From Mucilaginibacter aquaedulcis (GTDB lineage Bacteria > Bacteroidota > Bacteroidia > Sphingobacteriales > Sphingobacteriaceae): a stretch of DNA of 64,000 bases. The notes beneath the pieces are model-generated. The model did no database searches, was not told the origin of the DNA, and worked only from the letters and a program-made list of their open reading frames with translations. Of the stretch, positions 9,546-17,723 are shown in pieces. Within the stretch, counting starts at the first letter, position 1, and every line of letters begins with the position of its first letter. The stretch is taken from positions 1,612,001 to 1,676,000 of the forward strand of contig NZ_JAUFPR010000002.1 in the NCBI RefSeq assembly GCF_030409325.1, given 5' to 3'. The position numbers and the translations under genes are program-made.

Positions 9546-9851
9546 CTAAGCACCTTTGTTGTCCCTCTCCCGCAGCTGACCACAAACTACACACCTTTCG
9601 GCATCCGTGGCACCCTGGCGCAGCTTTTCGACGGCGTCAACCAGGTTGATCAGATGGTCAAAAAGAAGCGCGGTCCTGGCCTCCCATTCCTCCAGCCCGT
9701 TAAGACCCTTTTCATCATTAAGCGCCAGATTCCGAAACACCTCCCATAACTCCTCTTTAACTTTGGCATAGTCGAACAGACTGTAAAATACCCTGATCAT
9801 TTGTTCCGGCGTGCGCACCGAAAAATCATTTAAATCAATAACTAAACCCAT
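9546..9851 (-). CDS. hypothetical 101-residue protein with C-terminal CxxC
   Basis: I do not recognise this small, mostly helical protein. It is acidic and ends with a CVVCGQLRERD segment, a CxxC that could bind zinc or be redox active. It lies 79 bp upstream of the tlpA-like gene on the same strand, so it may be the leader gene of that operon. Its ATG at 9851 is the only good start. It has no signal peptide. Confidence 0.55.
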   Translation of the reverse strand: MGLVIDLNDFSVRTPEQMIRVFYSLFDYAKVKEELWEVFRNLALNDEKGLNGLEEWEARTALLFDHLINLVDAVEKLRQGATDAERCVVCGQLRERDNKGA

Positions 9852-9923
9852 AAAAAGACAATAGGATATCCGTTCCAGTTAAAACCACCGGATTTCATTA
9901 AATAATAAACCAAAACTGAAAGC

Positions 9924-9969
9924 AAAAAAAACGGCAGCCTGAAATTTTAACTATTAACCCTGACTGCCG
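9924..9969 (-). terminator. intrinsic terminator (minus strand)
   Basis: CGGCAG (9932-9937) pairs with CTGCCG (9964-9969), and on the minus strand the stem is followed by eight T. It would end a minus-strand transcript coming from the right, i.e. from the region of the small ORF at 9980-10243, and isolates the tlpA-susCD unit. Confidence 0.6.
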
Positions 9970-9979
9970 CTTTCAGCGT

Positions 9980-10243
9980 TTAGGTCGGCCTCTGTATGAT
10001 ATTCTTAATGGGATTTTGCAGGGGGTAAGAAAGTACCGGAATATTATTAAAGGAGTTCAACTCAATGTTAGCGCAAAGCCGACAAATTGTGTTATTAATT
10101 ATCGCTCGAGGAGATATCAAGCGCCTTCGTGCAAAACATAAAACCCGCCATAAAAAAACACAGTCGTTCCTACCATAGAAGTTACGAGCTCTAGCTAAAT
10201 TATGGTTAGCTACCATTAGTGAAATAGGGTCTTGATCAGGCAT
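9980..10243 (-). CDS. doubtful 87-residue hypothetical protein
   Basis: The frame begins MPDQDPISLMVANHN and ends with PLQNPIKNIIQRPT. I do not recognise it and its composition is not clearly protein-like. The main support is positional: its stop codon lies 10 bp before a good minus-strand terminator. An alternative is a non-coding transcript from this segment. A 37-codon plus-strand ORF at 10065 with an AAAGGAG ahead overlaps it and is equally unproven. Confidence 0.25.
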   Translation of the reverse strand: MPDQDPISLMVANHNLARARNFYGRNDCVFLWRVLCFARRRLISPRAIINNTICRLCANIELNSFNNIPVLSYPLQNPIKNIIQRPT

Positions 10244-10370
10244 GGCTAACTGTGCTTAAATTTAATTCAAGACGAAAGGCCTGTAAATAGTAACGGAGGC
10301 AATGTTTCGTCTTACCGCGGATGTGGCACCGCTAAGAGCCTCGAGCGTGGTAAGCTGATAGAAAACAAAG

Positions 10371-10399
10371 CCCCCGTTACCATATTAATATGGTTGGGG
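10371..10399. repeat. compound inverted repeat
   Basis: A perfect 14-bp palindrome, CCATATTAATATGG (10380-10393), is flanked by CCCCC on the left and GGGG on the right, so the whole 29 bp can fold into a long hairpin. There is no adjacent T-run, so terminator function is uncertain. No gene is evident between here and the XRE gene. Confidence 0.4.
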
Positions 10400-10619
10400 A
10401 CAATGTTTTTAACTATCATCTCACGCTCTGGGAAAATTAGCGGTTTTCATCTCGCGAGAGTCATGTAAAAACTTTGTCTTTTAGACTATAAAAGTTTTCA
10501 AAAATAACAATATTTTAAGAGCTGAGTGTATTAATTCACCCAACTCGTTCAATTAACTAAAATGTTTATATTTGTCCATATGTATATTTCAAATATAAGA
10601 ATACATAAATATTAAATAA

Positions 10620-10656
10620 ATAACCCTTGGTTATATTCGTATAACTTTAAGTTATA
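10620..10656. promoter_or_regulatory. two tandem operator-like palindromes before the XRE gene
   Basis: ATAACC-CTT-GGTTAT (10620-10634) and TATAACTT-T-AAGTTATA (10640-10656) are both perfect inverted repeats sharing an ATAAC...GTTAT core. Their centres are 21 bp apart, about two helical turns, and the second ends 9 bp before the ATG at 10666. This is the usual arrangement for cooperative autoregulation by an XRE-type repressor. Confidence 0.6.
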
Positions 10657-10665
10657 TTTTACAAA

Positions 10666-11076
10666 ATGACAACTGGAACAAAAATCCGTTTACTAAGAGA
10701 ACAAAGAGGCTGGGATCAAAGTGTTATTGCCAATAAATTGGAAATAACTCAACCTGCCGTTTCAAAATTAGAGTCTGACCAAACTAAATTATCTTGGGAT
10801 AATGCTGTTAAACTGGCATCGCTTTTCGAAGTCGATCCGGAGTACTTTTTTGATTCAACAGTTAACAACTACGTGTATAACAATCAGAAAGTTAATCAGT
10901 TATTCAACTCCGATTATTCCGAAACCGATATAGAATTCATAAAAATTCTATATTCGGAACACTTAAAATCCAAAGATGATTTATTGCAAGAGAGAAGCAT
11001 TGTTATTAACGATCTTAAAGAGCAAATCGCAGAATTAAAGAAAGAGCTTGCCGAATTAAAAAAACAGGGAAAATAA
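10666..11076 (+). CDS. XRE-family HTH regulator with C-terminal coiled coil
   Basis: The protein has 136 residues. Residues 4-60 form a Cro/C1-type helix-turn-helix (LREQRGWDQSVIANKLEITQPAVSKLES). The C-terminal 45 residues are a charged coiled coil (LKEQIAELKKELAELKKQ) that probably mediates dimerisation. It lies at the left border of the AT-rich defence island, behind two tandem palindromes it may bind. It could regulate itself and the neighbouring minus-strand genes. XRE regulators often control restriction or toxin genes; the actual targets are not shown by the sequence. Confidence 0.85.
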   Translation: MTTGTKIRLLREQRGWDQSVIANKLEITQPAVSKLESDQTKLSWDNAVKLASLFEVDPEYFFDSTVNNYVYNNQKVNQLFNSDYSETDIEFIKILYSEHLKSKDDLLQERSIVINDLKEQIAELKKELAELKKQGK

Positions 11077-11114
11077 TATTATATTAAACGATAATATATC
11101 CTTAATAAACAAAT

Positions 11115-11135
11115 AAGCCAGTTCTCGACTGGCTT
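11115..11135 (+). terminator. hairpin after the XRE gene
   Basis: AAGCCAGT-TCTCG-ACTGGCTT is a perfect 8-bp stem 38 bp after the stop. The tail is only weakly T-rich, so termination may be modest or act on both strands. Confidence 0.55.
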
Positions 11136-11338
11136 ACTTGTCAATACGATATCACTAACCTACCGATTAGGCTTAAAATTTCGCTTCGACAAATGCCATT
11201 TTGAAGTAGATTATTTAGTGGGTTGACTTTCGTTTAATTTCGGTAGTTATGCAAATATTCTCTGACTAAAAAGAAGCAAATATATTCAAGAGTTCTTCTC
11301 CTGTCAGAAGAGAATCTACCTACGGCATAGGTATTTGA

Positions 11339-12748
11339 TTACATATTATGCTTTATTAATTCCGTTACAACTGAAATTCCGACTTTCGTCGCAGTATCAA
11401 TTGCCCATTGTCCGCCCGCTTTCAGAAATTTCACGACTGAGCTACCGTCCTTTTTTGCGGCATGTTCTTCAGCCATGGCGACATTTTGAAGGGCTGAGAA
11501 TTGGTCAGAAGTCTGAGCTTCATCTTTCATTGCTGATTTTAGCTTTGATAATCCTTTTTGCAATTCTTCATAATTAATATCCGATGGCACGTTATATTGA
11601 ATTTGCTGAAACGTGTTATTATCGGATTTTGCATTAGAGCCGATCGCTCCAACTTGAGAATGGCTTACATTGTACTTCTCTTCCATTTTAATATTTATTG
11701 ATTTGTCTATGTATTGAATTGTTTTTTCTAAAACCTGTGGTCTAAAATTAAAAGTTAATATTCTATTTCTTAGTATTTCAAAATCTCCTGGCTGAAAGTT
11801 AAAGAATACTTTTTTAATACTGTAAATGAAATCACCGTCGCTCTGAGAGTCAACCTTTTTTTCATCTTTTAATATGGTTGCTATGGCAGTATTTAAATAA
11901 GCTTGGAGATTGTCTGATTCTTTAGAATAAGGGTTTATTAAGATTTTGTTCTGAGCAATTCCTAATAATACATTTTTAAGGCATTCATATTCTGAATGTA
12001 GCCTTAGAATAGTGATCCTTAAAGTTCGATTTAGCGTTATTAATGTGCTTTCTGTAAACCGTTCATGAATCCACAGCCTTACGGGAATATTTTTAATTTT
12101 TAAAACTGTTGTTGATAATTTTCTGTCAACCCATAAATTGGTATTAGAAAATAGCAACCGTGCTCCTGAATAGATAAATCTCTCATTATCATCCAGGTAT
12201 ATATATACCTGAGGCGTACAGGTATATAGTCCATTGGTATCACTTTTCAAATGCGATTGTTTGGTTGAATTAAAAAGATGAAAAAATTTAAGCGAATTTT
12301 TTAATTGTTTAATTGGCACAGGTTTCCGTTCAAATGCTGAAAATCTCAAAGTTGCTTGCACGTCAAGAAGATCGCTAATTAAGCTTATTAGCATTTGATA
12401 ATTTATTTGTTGTTTTAAATAACCTTTGCTTGCGAAAGCAAATTCAAATTTATTAAGAACGAACTTTTCGGATGAAAACAAATGTTTACTAACGTTTTTT
12501 AATTCGAAATTTAAAGGCTCGACAATCAATGACCTCTCAAACTTAATTCCCTTTTTTATTTTGCAAATAAAATTCTCGCCGATCCAGTTATTCAACCCTT
12601 TTTTTGTACGCGCCGAAATGATACCTGATCCTCTTACGAATTCTTTTTCCGGTAAAGGTGAAGGCCATTGAGGAAGTGAAAGAAGATGGTCGCTTTCTGC
12701 GGTAAATGCTCTGATATCAGTTATCGAAAATTGTATAAATATTATCAT
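11339..12748 (-). CDS. uncharacterised 469-residue protein, possible defence component
   Basis: I do not recognise the family with certainty. Residues 1-335 are a globular region without an obvious catalytic motif. A linker follows with KYNVSHSQVGAIGSNAKSDN, NTFQQIQYNVPSDINYEE, and then a helical tail ending KAGGQWAIDTATKVGISV. Tails of this style (short helical repeats, then a W-containing amphipathic helix) occur at the ends of several proteins in bacterial conflict islands, which suggests an adaptor or membrane-active tail (inference). No signal peptide. The ATG at 12748 lies only a few bases after the T-tract of the preceding terminator, so it needs a promoter overlapping that hairpin, or readthrough. 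It is probably functionally tied to the GHKL ATPase upstream. Confidence 0.6.
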   Translation of the reverse strand: MIIFIQFSITDIRAFTAESDHLLSLPQWPSPLPEKEFVRGSGIISARTKKGLNNWIGENFICKIKKGIKFERSLIVEPLNFELKNVSKHLFSSEKFVLNKFEFAFASKGYLKQQINYQMLISLISDLLDVQATLRFSAFERKPVPIKQLKNSLKFFHLFNSTKQSHLKSDTNGLYTCTPQVYIYLDDNERFIYSGARLLFSNTNLWVDRKLSTTVLKIKNIPVRLWIHERFTESTLITLNRTLRITILRLHSEYECLKNVLLGIAQNKILINPYSKESDNLQAYLNTAIATILKDEKKVDSQSDGDFIYSIKKVFFNFQPGDFEILRNRILTFNFRPQVLEKTIQYIDKSINIKMEEKYNVSHSQVGAIGSNAKSDNNTFQQIQYNVPSDINYEELQKGLSKLKSAMKDEAQTSDQFSALQNVAMAEEHAAKKDGSSVVKFLKAGGQWAIDTATKVGISVVTELIKHNM

Positions 12749-12750
12749 AT

Positions 12751-12782
12751 AAAAAAGCCCAAAGTGGCTAACATCTTTGGGC
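12751..12782 (-). terminator. intrinsic terminator after the GHKL ATPase gene
   Basis: On the minus strand GCCCAAAG pairs with CTTTGGGC (10-nt loop), followed by six T. It lies about 200 bp after the GHKL stop and only 2-3 bp before the ATG of the next minus-strand gene, an unusual position that could make it an attenuator. Confidence 0.75.
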
Positions 12783-12939
12783 TCGATTTTTCACTTCTTG
12801 ATCTACTACCTCCAGCAATAAAAGTATGCCGTAGCTAAACTAATACATCGAAGATTTTGACTTGAATTGACTTCTCAAATGATCAATGAGGTCCTTTGCC
12901 TCATTAGCAAATTTACAAATTTCTTTTTACAACATGTTA

Positions 12940-12956
12940 CCAAAATGACATTTTGG
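12940..12956. repeat. 17-bp inverted repeat
   Basis: CCAAAATG-A-CATTTTGG is a perfect inverted repeat 29 bp downstream of the GHKL stop codon. It has no T-tract, so it is more like a protein-binding site or part of the 3' UTR than a terminator. Confidence 0.35.
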
Positions 12957-12985
12957 AATGATGAAGCTACAAAGGCTACATTTGA

Positions 12986-14569
12986 TTAAGTGCTTTTGAA
13001 AGTCAGCTTAAACATTTTATTTAAGGCATATTCTACCGTCTCTCTAAATATTTTTAGGTCATCATTGGAAATTGTCACATTCGCTCTTTTGTGAACTAAT
13101 TCAGATCTTAGCTTATAGTAATATTCAATTCTTTTCCAAACCTTCCGGGTCATTCTAACTGTTTTTCGAACTTCAGTATGCACCTGTGATCGGTCTTGCA
13201 TGATTCCTGATAGTCTGGTTTCAGAAATTGTATTCGGTGATTCATTAACGAGGTAATCTTTAAATGCGATTTCCAAGGTACTATCCAATATTAATAAACT
13301 AATTCTGTTGTTCTGTTCTAGCTTTAATTTTGGTAATTCATCTACCGCAATAATGGCCTCATAATGACCTTTAACCCAAGGTTTTTCTCTAGCAAGTTCT
13401 CGGTTTTGAATTTTAATAATATCTACGAACTTATGCTGTGCAACTCTTGGAATGGGTGGTAGATGTATACGTGTGGAAGCCGTAATTATATCTACATTTT
13501 CTTCTTTAATATCACCCGTTTTGTATTTGAAAATATTTTGTTCCCAACCACCACCAGTACTCCACTTTTTAGAAAGTTGTGAGTAATGATACAATACCTG
13601 ATCAATATGTTCTAAAAGAGCGATATATGTTGGGTGCTTAATATTTATGTCTGATTTGCTGCTATTCCATGGCATTAATGAAGCGGGCCCATTAATCTTA
13701 ATAATGGCCCTTGCTAATGAAACGGACGGATGAGGTTGTCCGATTCTAATCTGCCGATATCCTATTTCGCTTCCTTTGTAAGCCCGTGCAATAAGCCTTC
13801 TATTACAATAGAAATACGCACCATATTCACCACCAGATGGGTCGCCAGACCTTGTAAGGCCACCCAAAATGTTTACGTCAACACTACCCTTTGTTCCTAA
13901 ATCAATTTTGCCGGAAAAGTTCGTTGGTTCGAAGCCCAAGGGAAATGACCAACTCTCAAACGTTATAGGATCAACTGTTCGATCATTTAATATAATTTCG
14001 AAATCTTCATTGATTAAAAACTGAGAGTAAGTTGCGCCTAAATGATTTACGGCTTCTGCGTGATTATCTTCAACTAATGGACTACGTAACTTAACTAGTT
14101 CAATTAAAGTAGAATTCTCGGCGATATTATCCACTTGAAAAACTTCCACGTCCCAACTGCTATCGCTAATCCAAGAATCATTTATTTCAACATAGAGAGT
14201 CTTTTCCTTTTTAAATCTTGTAAATATTTTTATTTCCTCAGCGAGCGCAACAACAGCTCTTTTACTACCTACACCAAAAAAACCAATACTTAAGTCATCA
14301 CCAATATTTTTGCTATATCCAGGACTAACTATCAATTGAATTTCATCTTCCTTTAAGCCTCCGCTATCGTCACTTATTTGGATTATTTGCCTAGAATAAT
14401 CAAGATCAATCTTTACTGTTAGTTTTTGCTTTTTGCCTGAGTATTTCCAGTTATCAAGCGCGTTATCTATAAGTTCGCACAACGCAATATCTAAGTGGTA
14501 GTCAGCAATTATGGAATGATAAATCCTTTTTGAAGGGGAAGCTTCGACATCTTTAATTTTTTGCTTCAT
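12986..14569 (-). CDS. GHKL (Hsp90/MORC-like) ATPase with C-terminal HEPN-like motif
   Basis: The protein has 527 residues. The N-terminal Bergerat-fold ATPase shows the N-box ELIDNALDN (about residue 31), the G1 box DDSGGL, and the G2 box GFFGVGSKRA, as in Hsp90, MutL and MORC proteins. A middle transducer-like domain follows (residues 170-320). The C-terminal 90 residues are helical and contain RSELVH (R488, H493), an Rx4H motif as in HEPN ribonuclease domains, followed by a final helix. An ATP-gated clamp controlling an RNase-like tail would suit a defence role (inference). The HEPN call rests on one short motif. It lies between a DndB-like gene and the unknown 469-residue gene, all on the minus strand. 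Confidence 0.75.
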   Translation of the reverse strand: MKQKIKDVEASPSKRIYHSIIADYHLDIALCELIDNALDNWKYSGKKQKLTVKIDLDYSRQIIQISDDSGGLKEDEIQLIVSPGYSKNIGDDLSIGFFGVGSKRAVVALAEEIKIFTRFKKEKTLYVEINDSWISDSSWDVEVFQVDNIAENSTLIELVKLRSPLVEDNHAEAVNHLGATYSQFLINEDFEIILNDRTVDPITFESWSFPLGFEPTNFSGKIDLGTKGSVDVNILGGLTRSGDPSGGEYGAYFYCNRRLIARAYKGSEIGYRQIRIGQPHPSVSLARAIIKINGPASLMPWNSSKSDINIKHPTYIALLEHIDQVLYHYSQLSKKWSTGGGWEQNIFKYKTGDIKEENVDIITASTRIHLPPIPRVAQHKFVDIIKIQNRELAREKPWVKGHYEAIIAVDELPKLKLEQNNRISLLILDSTLEIAFKDYLVNESPNTISETRLSGIMQDRSQVHTEVRKTVRMTRKVWKRIEYYYKLRSELVHKRANVTISNDDLKIFRETVEYALNKMFKLTFKST

Positions 14570-14690
14570 TCATTAAGTTATTACGGTTTAAGTAAATTAG
14601 TCATCAATTATATTGCCTTAGAATAGTTTAATATTTTGTTAATTGCTTAAATTATAGATTTTAACAAAGAACCGCACTTTGTCGCCTCTA

Positions 14691-16265
14691 CTATCTCCAA
14701 CCTAATCGTTTTAAATTGTCATCATAATCTTCAAGCAAACTATTAACTAGGTCCTCTGAGTCGAAATCTGCTTGTTGTTGAGGTGAAAACTCATTGTCAA
14801 TTGGCAGATTTTCCACAAACTCCCTTTCGGCAATTTCGTTTAAAACAGTGAGCAGACGATCATAACTCTTTATTACATTTGTAATAGCATAATCGCTGTT
14901 TAGGTATAAATTTACCGTTTTGCTCTGATAATTCCATTGTGCTTTCTCTAAGGCATTGATCACAACGACTTCGGCAGCTTCTTCCCAAGGCCACTTTTCA
15001 ATTTGACCTTTTGTATTGTTATTGGCAAGTAAGTCGGTATAGAAGGGAATGTCCGTTTTTTTTATTTTGTTTACCGAGTTAAGTCCTAACGACAGGGCTA
15101 ATGCATTTTTTATTCTGCTTCGGCCAATACCAGATGCTTGGAAGAATTTATCCGAAAAGTCTATATTTATTGAACCAAAATATTTATTGAAATCGATTTT
15201 ATCCGGATCTTTCTTATTTTCCGTTTTCAAAATAATCTTTAGAATATCAAAAGAAGCCTGAATTCCAACTGTTCTAAAAATATAAGACTTTTGATTTGCC
15301 TTTTGCCATAGTCTGGTGTCTACGGCTTTAAAGTAATTTAAAACAGTATCATAGATAACTTGATCCTTTCCCGCTAAAAAAAAAATTCTTAGTGGCGAAA
15401 AATCTTTAGTCTTGCTGATCATTTCACGTTTTCGTCCACTAAATACTGATTTTTGCTGCATATCTATCCTATCTCGTTTAGGGTTTGCGCTTAGCAGTAA
15501 AAGGATACCATCAACAATAGTTGATGTTGAGACAACCCATGAATTACCAACACCATCAACAAATAAGTTCTCACCTTTCATTGGAGCGATTCTAATATGC
15601 TTATAAAAAGGAGAATTATTTTCTTTGTCAATATTAAGTTTTCTAGAAAGGAAAACAGCGAGTTTTTCCGGGGTCCACGCAATTTCCGGCTCTTCCCCAA
15701 CATTATACCCAAACTGCTCCAACGCCAAACTTCTATCAACGCGTTTTTGATTGGAGTTTATCGTTGCGAATAAAAAAGCTTGATATGAATTAGGCAAATC
15801 AAAATATACCGAAACTATCAACTGCAATTGGGAATAACGCTCAGAATTAGTGACGTATTCAAAAGCGGTCAAACGATGTTGTCCATCAATTACCGCGGCA
15901 AGCTTGGCTTTTTTGGGAATTATAAGCCTATGAATACCACAATCCTTATCTTCAATAACATACCATCGTTCTGAATCATCATTTGTTACAACCCCGTTTT
16001 GAGTGTAATTAGCTGCTATAATGATTGAGTTTGGAAATGCCATTTCCACCGAATCAATGTATCGGGCAATTTCTTTTAGCCTTTTCTCGTCTTTAGGACG
16101 CTGACTACCTTTAACATTACCAAATTCGTCCTTATATTCCATTGGTTCGGAAAACGATATAGACAATAGGTCTTCCGCACTAATTTTTATAATAAAAAAA
16201 TCACCTAAAGGCTGTTGTACCTTAAAAGCTGGAATTTCCAAATACGCGTATGTTTCACTATCCAT
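14691..16265 (-). CDS. dndB: DndB-like DGQHR-domain protein
   Basis: The diagnostic motif AVIDGQHRLTAFE is present, followed by a DndB-type segment with NSNQKRVDRSLALEQFG. DndB is the regulator of DNA phosphorothioation, repressing dnd expression and limiting modification level; the DGQHR motif belongs to the ParB/DUF262-related nuclease-like fold. I chose ATG 16265 (MDSETYAYLEIPAFKVQQPL), which begins where family members begin and overlaps the preceding gene's stop by 8 bp, suggesting coupling; the frame is open to 16304, giving up to 537 residues. It is transcribed away from dndCDE and is separated from them by 3 kb with a HEPN-like gene, unlike compact dndBCDE operons. It could also be a generic DGQHR paralogue. 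Confidence 0.82.
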   Translation of the reverse strand: MDSETYAYLEIPAFKVQQPLGDFFIIKISAEDLLSISFSEPMEYKDEFGNVKGSQRPKDEKRLKEIARYIDSVEMAFPNSIIIAANYTQNGVVTNDDSERWYVIEDKDCGIHRLIIPKKAKLAAVIDGQHRLTAFEYVTNSERYSQLQLIVSVYFDLPNSYQAFLFATINSNQKRVDRSLALEQFGYNVGEEPEIAWTPEKLAVFLSRKLNIDKENNSPFYKHIRIAPMKGENLFVDGVGNSWVVSTSTIVDGILLLLSANPKRDRIDMQQKSVFSGRKREMISKTKDFSPLRIFFLAGKDQVIYDTVLNYFKAVDTRLWQKANQKSYIFRTVGIQASFDILKIILKTENKKDPDKIDFNKYFGSINIDFSDKFFQASGIGRSRIKNALALSLGLNSVNKIKKTDIPFYTDLLANNNTKGQIEKWPWEEAAEVVVINALEKAQWNYQSKTVNLYLNSDYAITNVIKSYDRLLTVLNEIAEREFVENLPIDNEFSPQQQADFDSEDLVNSLLEDYDDNLKRLGWR

Positions 16266-16704
16266 TTTGAAGCGGTTTGTTAAGATCTCCTCCGACTGCG
16301 CCAATTGGATTTGGAAAGAAGTTAGGGTTATTGATATTTGCGATCCACCAAACTCTGTAAGCGATTATAACACCAACAACTCCCAGCGCAAAAGACCACA
16401 AATCTTGCTTGAAAACACTAAAAATTACGGCACCTATAACTAATAAAAAACTGACTAAAATTAATACGATGAGATTCATAAAAACAGTTGCAATTCCACT
16501 CACGTTTAGATCTCTCAGCTTTGATAAGAAATAATCTATACAACCAGCAAATAATATGCTCATGAAATAAGTAGTAATATTTGGCGGAACGTTGTGAAAA
16601 GTGACTTTTTTATCAATTAAAGCTTCAATTCCGATGGGAAGCCAGATACCTATAGAGCCCATAAAAATGACCGCTACACAGAAATAGGTCGATTGTAATT
16701 TCAT
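16258..16704 (-). CDS. hypothetical four-helix membrane protein
   Basis: The protein has 148 residues with about four transmembrane segments (near residues 6-26, 42-60, 72-94 and 100-122) and a polar C-terminal tail. I do not recognise it. It overlaps the start of the dndB-like gene, so the two are probably translated from one message. Small membrane proteins co-encoded with defence genes can be effectors, but nothing here proves that. Confidence 0.6.
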   Translation of the reverse strand: MKLQSTYFCVAVIFMGSIGIWLPIGIEALIDKKVTFHNVPPNITTYFMSILFAGCIDYFLSKLRDLNVSGIATVFMNLIVLILVSFLLVIGAVIFSVFKQDLWSFALGVVGVIIAYRVWWIANINNPNFFPNPIGAVGGDLNKPLQNG

Positions 16705-16719
16705 ATTTATGGATACAGT

Positions 16720-16923
16720 TTAAATTTCAATAGCTTTAAATGTATGTTGAAAAGTCTTATTCAACGACATTTTATGGTTATAAATTTTTCTTCCAAGGTA
16801 AAGCCCAATGATGATTACTTTTTCAACGATTACACAGGTCGCTTTACTCGGGAGATCATCAGCAGATATTAAAAGATATATTTTTTTTGTGTGAATAGCA
16901 TGGGTATCTTGAATTTTCTTCAC
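16720..16923 (-). CDS. possible small protein upstream of the dndB operon
   Basis: The frame codes for 67 residues (MKKIQDTHAIHTKKIYLLIS...) and lies 15 bp before the membrane-protein gene on the same strand. It has one mildly hydrophobic stretch (CVIVEKVIIIGLYLG). I do not recognise it; it may be a leader peptide or a chance ORF. Confidence 0.35.
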   Translation of the reverse strand: MKKIQDTHAIHTKKIYLLISADDLPSKATCVIVEKVIIIGLYLGRKIYNHKMSLNKTFQHTFKAIEI

Positions 16924-17215
16924 TTTAAGGTAATGAGGTTTTTTTATTGCTAATATACTACATCAAACAATATTAAAAATACTACGAGATATTATTATTA
17001 TCCAGTGGCTACTTAATAGTTTATATATCATGCACAACTAATAGTTTCCAACAGTTAGACTTAATATCACTTTGAAAAAAAAGATAATCTACATAGTCAC
17101 TCAACAAATCTTGTGAAGGATATTCTCAGCACTTGATATGTCCAATCAGACTAAATCCATACTTTTTCTGATGGAAGAAAATAGGCGATCACAATCGGGC
17201 CAGAAATTACGACAT

Positions 17216-17541
17216 TTATGTATAATAACTACTCTTGTTTAAATCGTCCTTCCATTTTTTAATTATATCATGAATAAAGTAATCCATTGATAGCTGGCTG
17301 GTTTTTAAATCAAATAATATAACGCCATCTTGCTATTTAATCTGTGATATGATATCTCTTAGTATTTCTTTTTACCTATTCCGTAACAGCGGCATTGAAC
17401 ATCGAGTTTATGCCGCTATCAATATCATCAGGATAGTCTTTTCCATCTCCAGTGAATTTCATCATAATAAGATTTAAGTTTTTTCAATCTACTAATATCA
17501 TTGATACTTTCCAAGCAAATATCTATTTTGGTTGGAAACAT
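17216..17541 (-). pseudogene. decayed gene remnant with frameshifts
   Basis: Three short minus-strand frames read as consecutive protein-like pieces: MFPTKIDICLESINDISRLK from 17541; then FTGDGKDYPDDIDSGINSMF to a stop at 17376; then ILRDIISQIK, an in-frame TAG, and QDGVILFDLKTSQLSMDYFI to a stop at 17216. Composition and continuity suggest a former ORF broken by at least one frameshift and one nonsense codon. The original family is not recognisable. It supports gene turnover in the island. Confidence 0.45.
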
Positions 17542-17592
17542 AAAACTTTAATAATAAATGTGTAGAAATTATAATTAAAATATGTGTTTAAG

Positions 17593-17721
17593 ATGAGAGA
17601 AAGCTTCAACAGTATTCACACTTATTCTACGATGATATTTAACAACTTTGGCGCCGACATTGTAAAATTGATGGATGTTTACGCCACCCTGAAAAGGCGA
17701 TCAACAATAATTTATGCTTAG
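17593..17721 (+). CDS. possible 42-residue leader or remnant ORF
   Basis: ATG 17593 to TAG 17721 encodes a short peptide with MIFNNFGADIVKLMDVYATL, ending 2 bp before the ATG of the HEPN-like gene. It may be a small upstream gene, a coupled leader, or the truncated tail of an older gene. The remaining sequence between 16924 and 17723 shows only the decayed gene described above. Confidence 0.25.
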   Translation: MRESFNSIHTYSTMIFNNFGADIVKLMDVYATLKRRSTIIYA

Positions 17722-17723
17722 AT

